A DNA stretch of 11,892 nucleotides, taken from positions 1 through 11,892 of the forward strand of contig JAQIDA010000335.1 of NCBI GenBank assembly GCA_027858275.1, in the 5' to 3' direction. The position numbers were made by a program, and so were the translations under genes. Positions 7,514-11,892 of this stretch are shown piece by piece. A model generated the notes under the pieces. The model ran no database searches and was not told where the DNA came from. It saw only the letters and a program-made list of their open reading frames with translations. This DNA is from Candidatus Kapaibacterium sp. GTDB taxonomy: Bacteria > Bacteroidota > Ignavibacteria > Kapaibacteriales > UBA2268. Positions within the stretch are counted from its first letter, which is position 1. Every line of letters begins with the position of its first letter.

Positions 7514-7534
7514 AAACACTTTATAAATGTGTTT
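7514..7534. promoter_or_regulatory. Interrupted palindrome AAACAC-N9-GTGTTT
   Basis: AAACAC (7514-7519) and GTGTTT (7529-7534) form an interrupted palindrome with a 9-base centre of only A and T. It lies about 120-140 bases upstream of the glycosylphosphotransferase start, where a regulator could bind. No regulator gene is nearby and the significance is uncertain. Confidence 0.25.
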
Positions 7535-7770
7535 ATAATTACACGTTAATTAAAGACGGAATCAACTTGTGTCAGTAATGATAGTAATCATCAACAACAG
7601 TGAGATCCACTCTTTTTCAGTTAATGCAAATATCATGCCGAGATGATATAAACGTCAAATTTTTCAACAAAGTCGTAATTATAAAAAACAGGTAGGTGTA
7701 ATGAGCATATTTTTCCGAATATTTAAAATCCTTACCCCCCAATATATAATTATTTTTGATAAAATCAAAA

Positions 7771-7810
7771 TAAAAAATCTCGAATTACAAAAAAATCATA
7801 TTCCGAGATT
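7771..7810 (-). terminator. Rho-independent terminator after lpxA
   Basis: On the - strand, AATCTCG (7810-7804) pairs with CGAGATT (7782-7776), and a T-rich tract (TTTTATTTT) follows. It begins 18 bases after the lpxA stop. The 7-bp stem encloses a 21-base loop, so it is moderate in strength. It suggests that the downstream glycosylphosphotransferase gene is transcribed separately. Confidence 0.6.
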
Positions 7811-7827
7811 ACATACATAAAAAGTAT

Positions 7828-8619
7828 TTATCTGTAGATGCCCCTGTCAGAGTTGTTAATAAAGTCTAAGCCAACCTTGATATAATCAGGGATTACACCG
7901 TCCGAGCACTCTGATCTATATTTTTCAATGCCGTCGCCGGTATTCAATCCGGAATGAAGCACAATATCGTAAAAATGTACAATTTCGTTTATTTGGTCTC
8001 TGCTGAAACCTCTTCTGAGCAGGCCGATTTTATTAACACCGTCCACTTTGGGAGGTATTGTGCCGACGAGAAGATAGGGTGCCACGTCTTTGGCAAGTTT
8101 GACATCCCCGCCGATCATAGCGTGTGCGCCGACTTTGCAGAACTGATGCACTTTGACAACTCCGCCGAGTATAACCCAGTCCTCCAATTCCACATGTCCG
8201 GCAAGCTGGCAAGCGTTCGCCATAATAATATGATTTCCGAGTACACAGTCATGCGCTACGTGAGCATAAGCCATAATCAGGCAATCAGAACCTACTACAG
8301 CTTTTCCGGAAGCAGTCGTACCTCTGTTGATAGTTACATATTCGCGGAGAACTGTGCGATCACCAATAACTGCAAGAGTAGGCTCGTTTTTGAATTTCAA
8401 ATCCTGAGGCTCTGTGGCGATCACGACACCTGAGTGAATGCGACAGTCTTTGCCGATACGAGTGCCGTTTGCCAATACAACCGATGAACGGATTTCAGTG
8501 TTATCAGCAATAATGACATCGTCTTCAATAATCGTGAAAGCTCCGACAGAAACATTTTCTCCGAGCTTGGCTTTTGATGATACTATCGCGGTGGGATGTA
8601 TATTTACCATTTTATGCAT
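7828..8619 (-). CDS. lpxA: Acyl-ACP--UDP-N-acetylglucosamine O-acyltransferase LpxA
   Basis: LpxA transfers a 3-hydroxyacyl chain from ACP to the 3-OH of UDP-GlcNAc in the cytoplasm, the first step of lipid A synthesis. The first 190 or so residues form hexapeptide repeats of a left-handed beta helix. Family landmarks are HPTAIV (8-13), QDLKFKNEPT (72-81), VTINRGT (95-101), the catalytic His at 123 in AHVAHDC, AGHVELEDW, HQFCKVGAHAMIGGD and LLRRGFSRDQI in the C-terminal helical part. Gly171 aligns with E. coli Gly173, which allows a long acyl chain; chain length here is inferred. At 263 residues the length is typical. The ATG at 8619 overlaps the end of lpxC/fabZ by 8 bases; a second ATG at 8610 (MVNIHPTA) has AGGGA at a more usual distance and could be the true start (260 residues). 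Either way the genes are translationally coupled. Confidence 0.96.
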   Translation of the reverse strand: MHKMVNIHPTAIVSSKAKLGENVSVGAFTIIEDDVIIADNTEIRSSVVLANGTRIGKDCRIHSGVVIATEPQDLKFKNEPTLAVIGDRTVLREYVTINRGTTASGKAVVGSDCLIMAYAHVAHDCVLGNHIIMANACQLAGHVELEDWVILGGVVKVHQFCKVGAHAMIGGDVKLAKDVAPYLLVGTIPPKVDGVNKIGLLRRGFSRDQINEIVHFYDIVLHSGLNTGDGIEKYRSECSDGVIPDYIKVGLDFINNSDRGIYR

Positions 8620-10018
8620 CTTCCCTGTTAACTAATGCTGCCTGAAATTCTATCTGAGTCGCGACTTTTCCGTTGACCATCGCCTTGCCCGTGAATGAGT
8701 ACATATTGAAACGCTGTCCTGTCATCTTGACTTCCATTACGAGTTGATCCCCCGGTATAACCGGCAGGCGGAATTTTGCGTTTTTAATACTCAGGAAAAA
8801 CACAAGTTTATCCTTGAAATCATCAATTGATTTCAACAATAATAAGCATCCGGTCTGCGCGAGTGCTTCGCAAATCATCACGCCCGGCATAACGGGTTTT
8901 TCGGGGAAGTGTCCCGGGAAAAACGGTTCGTTCACTGTTACATTTTTAATGCCGATGATTGAGTTTTTTTCAAAATCAATTTCGGCTACTTTATCGATCA
9001 TCAGGAAAGGATACCTGTGAGGCATCACTTTCAGTAGATCGTATATATCCATTACGACATTTTTATTTTTGGACGCGTTGAGTTTATCAATTTTTTTCTG
9101 TTTCAAATATTCCGCGCGAATCAATTTTGCAAATTCAATATTGCTTGCGTGACCCGGGCGCGCGGCAAGCACTTGTGCTTTGATCGGGACACCCGCTAAG
9201 GCAAGATCGCCGAGCAAATCAAGAAGTTTGTGTCTTGCCGGCTCATTCTTGAAACGCAACTGAGCGTTGTTGAGCAAACCGTTTTCGCTCAGAGTAGGTT
9301 TTTCGTCCAAACCGAAACTGTTCTTCATGTTAGCAAGTTGGTCGTCAGTCATTTCAGTGTCTATGATAACTACAGCATTATCTATACTACCGCCCTTAAT
9401 TAATCCCTGTTCCAGAAGCATCTGTATCTCAGTCAAGAAGCAAAATGTTCTTGCTGGAGCATAATCGCTGACAAATTCTTTTTCGAAATCAAATATTCCG
9501 GTGTGCTGACTGCCGAGGGCCGGATTGTTATAATCAATCATAACAGTGGCGCGGAAGTCATTCATCGGCAAAGCTACAACGTCAACGCCTTTTTCATCAT
9601 TAGTATATCTGATTGTGTCATTAATTTCAAAGTATTCACGATCAGCCTCTTGATCTTCAAATCCGGCTTCGCTGAGGACTTTGACATATTCAATCGCACT
9701 GCCGTCACTGATGGGCGGTTCTTTACCGGAAAGTTCAATTTTACAATTAGAAATTTGCAGACCTACGAGAGATGCCAGAACATGCTCAACAGTATGCACT
9801 TTGACACCGTCTATACCCAGAGTAGTACCGCGAGACAGATCCACGACGTTTTCTACAAGCGCCGGTATCTCGATTATTTCATCAAGATCTGTTCTGATAA
9901 ATTTATATCCGTAATTTTCCGGTGCGGGGTGGAATGTAATCGTCGAAGGTTTACCGGTATGAAGCCCAATACCTGAGTAACTTACCGATTTTTTAATTGT
10001 TCTTTGTTTTGTCAGCAT
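8612..10018 (-). CDS. lpxC/fabZ: LpxC-FabZ fusion: UDP-3-O-acyl-GlcNAc deacetylase / 3-hydroxyacyl-ACP dehydratase
   Basis: This 468-residue protein joins two enzymes. Residues 1 to about 305 are LpxC, the zinc-dependent deacetylase that makes the committed step of lipid A synthesis: SGIGLHTG (15-22), HTVEHVLA (75-82), SDG (104-106), and EPARHKLLDLLGDLAL. The expected zinc ligands are present as H79, H263 and D267, and the catalytic His as H290 in PGHASN. A lysine-rich linker (about 302-320) leads to FabZ (about 323-468), which dehydrates 3-hydroxyacyl-ACP in fatty acid elongation: LLKVMPHRYPFLMIDKV, then FFPGHFPEKPVMPGV with catalytic H370, and E384 in CEALAQ. The fusion puts on one chain two enzymes that compete for flux between lipid A and phospholipid. 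This architecture is known in Bacteroidota and relatives. A hairpin separates it from lpxD, and it overlaps lpxA. The start has only a weak GGAA upstream. Confidence 0.97.
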   Translation of the reverse strand: MLTKQRTIKKSVSYSGIGLHTGKPSTITFHPAPENYGYKFIRTDLDEIIEIPALVENVVDLSRGTTLGIDGVKVHTVEHVLASLVGLQISNCKIELSGKEPPISDGSAIEYVKVLSEAGFEDQEADREYFEINDTIRYTNDEKGVDVVALPMNDFRATVMIDYNNPALGSQHTGIFDFEKEFVSDYAPARTFCFLTEIQMLLEQGLIKGGSIDNAVVIIDTEMTDDQLANMKNSFGLDEKPTLSENGLLNNAQLRFKNEPARHKLLDLLGDLALAGVPIKAQVLAARPGHASNIEFAKLIRAEYLKQKKIDKLNASKNKNVVMDIYDLLKVMPHRYPFLMIDKVAEIDFEKNSIIGIKNVTVNEPFFPGHFPEKPVMPGVMICEALAQTGCLLLLKSIDDFKDKLVFFLSIKNAKFRLPVIPGDQLVMEVKMTGQRFNMYSFTGKAMVNGKVATQIEFQAALVNREDA

Positions 10019-10066
10019 ATAGCAATTCCATAGTCAGAAATATCACACTTTATTCAAGCATGCAAA

Positions 10067-10095
10067 TTAATAAAAATAATTTGTTCTATGACCAA
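10067..10095 (-). promoter_or_regulatory. Candidate promoter for lpxC/fabZ
   Basis: On the - strand TTGGTC (10095-10090) and TATTAA (10072-10067) are 17 bases apart, giving an inferred transcript start about 40 bases before the ATG. The match is poor to moderate. It is listed because a strong hairpin upstream (10145-10178) implies that lpxC/fabZ may need its own promoter. Confidence 0.22.
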
Positions 10096-10144
10096 GAAAA
10101 ATGAATACGCCTGCATTGATTGTATAAATCAGCTGTATATACAA

Positions 10145-10178
10145 AATCCGCTGCAGACTGTTTTACCTGCAGCGGATT
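10145..10178 (-). terminator. Strong hairpin between lpxD and lpxC/fabZ
   Basis: AATCCGCTGCAG (10145-10156) and CTGCAGCGGATT (10167-10178) form a perfect GC-containing 12-bp stem with a 10-base loop, starting 25 bases after the lpxD stop. On the - strand the stem is followed by only a short T-run (TTTTG), so termination may be partial. It could act as a terminator, an attenuator or an mRNA-end stabiliser inside the lipid A cluster. Confidence 0.7.
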
Positions 10179-10203
10179 GTTTTATTAAAACTTTGAAACC
10201 GAT

Positions 10204-11247
10204 CTAATCTTTTTTCAATTTTTCAATTTCGTCTTTGATTTTTTTCATGTCGAAATACATATCCGGAAGCTTGTTCATTACGGCTTCGATACGGAATGCG
10301 CTTCTGCGATCTTTGATTGGTGATCCAAAATATAAGCCCGCTTTATCGACTGATTTGGCAACTCCTGATTGGGCAAGAATCGTTACGTCGTCAGCTGTAT
10401 CTATATGACCGGCAAATCCGACTTGACCTCCGATTCGGTTACGCTGTCCAAGTTTGGTACTGCCTGCTATTCCGGCCTGCGAGACTATTCCCGTGTTTTT
10501 ACCGATAACGGCATTATGACCTATCTGAACAAAATTGTCTAATTTACAACCTTGTTCAACAACAGTGCTGCCGGCAACTGCTCTGTCTATGCAAGTGTTT
10601 GCTCCTATTTCGACATCGTCTTGAAGCACTACATTGCCAAGCTGAGGGATTTTTATATATGAACCGTCCTCTTTCTCGGCGTAACCAAAACCGTCCGAAC
10701 CGAGAATCGTACCTGCGTGAATAATACAATTTTTTCCGATCACTGTTTCTTCACGACAGATAACTCCTGAATGAATCAAGCTGTTTTCGCCGATAATAAC
10801 ACTGTTGTATAGAACAGTATTTGGATGAATTACAACATTATCGGATATTTGACATTCGGCACCTATCACGCAATTAGCACCAATCCATGCTGTAGAAGAT
10901 ATTTTTGCGCTCGAGTCGATTACTGCCGTAGGATGAATTTCAGATCTGAGTTTTGGATCAGAATTATCTAAATACATGAGAATTTGAACAAAACCGCGAT
11001 GGGGATCATCAACTAAAATATAAGATTTTCCTGCCGGTACTTTTCCGTCATAATCAGACGAAACCAAAACGCAACTCGCTTCAGTGGCTTCAAGAAAGTC
11101 TACATATTTTTTATCAGCATAGAAGGCCAATTCGCCTTTGCAAGCGTCTTGAATTCTGTTTATGCCTTCGATATTGCAATCTGCGACACCTTTGATTGTA
11201 CCGCCGGTTACTTTAGCGATTTGATCGCAAGTTATTGAAAATTTCAT
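10204..11247 (-). CDS. lpxD: UDP-3-O-(3-hydroxyacyl)glucosamine N-acyltransferase LpxD
   Basis: LpxD adds the second 3-hydroxyacyl chain, to the 2-amino group of UDP-3-O-acyl-glucosamine, the third step of lipid A synthesis, in the cytoplasm. The N-terminal uridine-binding domain (about 1-100) is followed by left-handed beta-helix hexapeptide repeats (about 105-300), with HPTAVID, GSDGFGY, the CIDRA turn and the catalytic His in DNFVQIGHNAVIG. A C-terminal lysine-rich helix (MKKIKDEIEKLKKD) ends the protein. I prefer the ATG at 11247 (347 residues), which begins MKFSITCDQIAKVTGG like other family members and has AAGAAG upstream; an in-frame TTG at 11271 would add eight residues but has no ribosome-binding site. 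The gene follows the Skp-family gene by 38 bases, so the two are probably co-transcribed. A hairpin follows. Confidence 0.96.
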   Translation of the reverse strand: MKFSITCDQIAKVTGGTIKGVADCNIEGINRIQDACKGELAFYADKKYVDFLEATEASCVLVSSDYDGKVPAGKSYILVDDPHRGFVQILMYLDNSDPKLRSEIHPTAVIDSSAKISSTAWIGANCVIGAECQISDNVVIHPNTVLYNSVIIGENSLIHSGVICREETVIGKNCIIHAGTILGSDGFGYAEKEDGSYIKIPQLGNVVLQDDVEIGANTCIDRAVAGSTVVEQGCKLDNFVQIGHNAVIGKNTGIVSQAGIAGSTKLGQRNRIGGQVGFAGHIDTADDVTILAQSGVAKSVDKAGLYFGSPIKDRRSAFRIEAVMNKLPDMYFDMKKIKDEIEKLKKD

Positions 11248-11285
11248 ATCTACTGCTTCTTTTCTTAACAAAAGGATCTGATCAC

Positions 11286-11892
11286 TTACTTAATTATCTT
11301 TGCAGGTGGTTTCGTCGGATCGATTATCTCTTCTTTCTTTATCTGATTCGGTGCTTCTTGTTGGATCTGCTGATCGGTGTCGGGCTTTCTGGTTGTTCTT
11401 CTGCGAGAACGTGATCGTTTCGGCGCTTCTTTTGACTTATTAGATTTGTTTCTCGGATCTTTTTTGATTTTTTCAGCAAGTTCTTTTTCAAGTTTTTTAA
11501 CATCCACACCGAGTTTACGCAAAACTTTGACCGTCAGATCATATTTGAAATTCACATACGCCAGCGGTTGAATGCTCTTGTCCCAAATTATATCATATCC
11601 TTCTGAAGCTGCGACGTTTTGCACTGCAGCATAGATTTTTTCTTCCACTTTCACCATGATCGATTCGACGGCTTCGTCGTACTTGCCGCCTGCTTCAAAT
11701 TTGCTCTTAGCATAAGTAACATGCTCTCTTCGCAAATCTTCTAAAAAATTTTGCTGAGTGGTTCTCTCTTCGTCACTCCAAATCAATCGATTTTTCTTGA
11801 TTTCAAATTCAAGATCTTCAATTTTGTTTTTCATGCTTTCGAGTTGGAGTTTCCAATCATTTACTATTGATTGTATACGAGCGTCAGCTTGC
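11286..11892 (-). CDS. Skp/OmpH-family periplasmic chaperone (5' end outside window)
   Basis: The frame stays open to the right edge of the window: 19 more codons (QADARIQSIVNDWKLQLES) precede the first internal ATG at 11834, so the true start and the signal peptide lie outside. The visible 201 residues match the Skp/OmpH family, which holds unfolded outer-membrane proteins in the periplasm as a trimer with long helical arms. Evidence is the charged helical part (KNKIEDLEFEIKKNRLIWSDEER and onward), the EEKIYAAVQNVAASEGYDIIWDKS segment and the closing KYDLTVKVLRKLGVD. Beyond the normal family end there is an unusual tail of about 60 residues, first very basic (KRSRSRRRTTRK), then Q/P/E-rich, probably disordered. 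In this bacterial group a Skp gene commonly lies between bamA and lpxD, which fits the next gene. I did not see bamA because the window ends. Confidence 0.85.
   Translation of the reverse strand, partial: QADARIQSIVNDWKLQLESMKNKIEDLEFEIKKNRLIWSDEERTTQQNFLEDLRREHVTYAKSKFEAGGKYDEAVESIMVKVEEKIYAAVQNVAASEGYDIIWDKSIQPLAYVNFKYDLTVKVLRKLGVDVKKLEKELAEKIKKDPRNKSNKSKEAPKRSRSRRRTTRKPDTDQQIQQEAPNQIKKEEIIDPTKPPAKIIK

Larger units (their letters stand above)
7394..7827. other. 434-base intergenic region upstream of the glycosylphosphotransferase gene
   Basis: This is a very AT-rich spacer between the lpxA stop and the start of the next - strand gene. It holds the lpxA terminator (7771-7810) and two inverted repeats, 7412-7439 and 7514-7534, described separately. 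A 39-codon ORF on + (7701-7820) has GGTAGGTG upstream, but it is low-complexity and overlaps the terminator, so I do not call it. I see no RNA gene or recognisable riboswitch. Confidence 0.6.

Noticed and set aside
9503..9976. 157-codon + ORF opposite lpxC
   Set aside because: It is antisense to the conserved LpxC domain, so a shadow frame.
11248..11271. TTG start of lpxD, eight residues upstream of the ATG
   Set aside because: There is no ribosome-binding site, and the added residues precede the family's usual MKFS-like start.
11286..11834. A complete 182-residue gene starting at the ATG at 11834
   Set aside because: The frame continues open to the window edge with helix-like sequence typical of the family, so that ATG is internal.
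1..11892. CRISPR array, tRNA, rRNA, prophage or toxin-antitoxin genes
   Set aside because: No regularly spaced repeats, cloverleaf-like sequence or matching protein families were seen in any part of the window.

Overview
The window looks like the chromosome of a Gram-negative bacterium of the Bacteroidota/Chlorobiota/Ignavibacteriota/Kapabacteria assemblage. The evidence is a full run of lipid A genes in which LpxC and FabZ are fused into one polypeptide (a hallmark of this assemblage), a secreted protein ending in a type IX secretion (T9SS) C-terminal sorting domain, AT-rich leaders, and a Skp–lpxD–lpxC/fabZ–lpxA gene order. The genetic code is standard: purH and the pseudouridine synthase gene both end in TGA, purH exactly at its family's usual C-terminus. 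The exact phylum cannot be fixed from sequence reading alone.

Layout. Positions 1-162 hold the tail of a probable folC (folylpolyglutamate synthase) with an in-frame TGA about 28 codons before the natural end. Next, on +, is purH (245-1795), the bifunctional last enzyme of de novo IMP synthesis. A 317-base spacer with a terminator-like hairpin precedes a large secreted protein (2113-4482): signal peptide, Ig-like domain, 14 WD40 blades (probably two seven-bladed propellers) and a T9SS sorting domain. A 30-base repeat lies on each side of this gene, in the same orientation. A further + gene (4687-5802) is an RluD-type 23S rRNA pseudouridine synthase.

A perfect 17-bp hairpin with T-tracts on both strands separates this + block from a - block at about 5854-5894. 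The - block reads from right to left: a Skp/OmpH-family periplasmic chaperone (cut by the right edge), lpxD, lpxC/fabZ, lpxA, and then, after a terminator and a 434-base spacer, a WbaP-type polyprenyl-phosphate hexose-1-phosphate transferase.

How they fit together. LpxA, LpxC and LpxD catalyse the first three committed steps of lipid A synthesis. FabZ competes for the same 3-hydroxyacyl-ACP pool to feed phospholipid synthesis, and Skp escorts outer-membrane proteins, so this is an outer-membrane biogenesis cluster. The WbaP-type enzyme starts a surface glycan on a lipid carrier and may be related by theme, but it is separated by a terminator. purH, the folC tail and the pseudouridine synthase are housekeeping genes. 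The WD40 protein is the most accessory-looking gene. I see no tRNA, rRNA, CRISPR array or intact mobile element. No clear undescribed system stands out; the best leads are the folC TGA, the flanking repeats and the double-propeller secreted protein.
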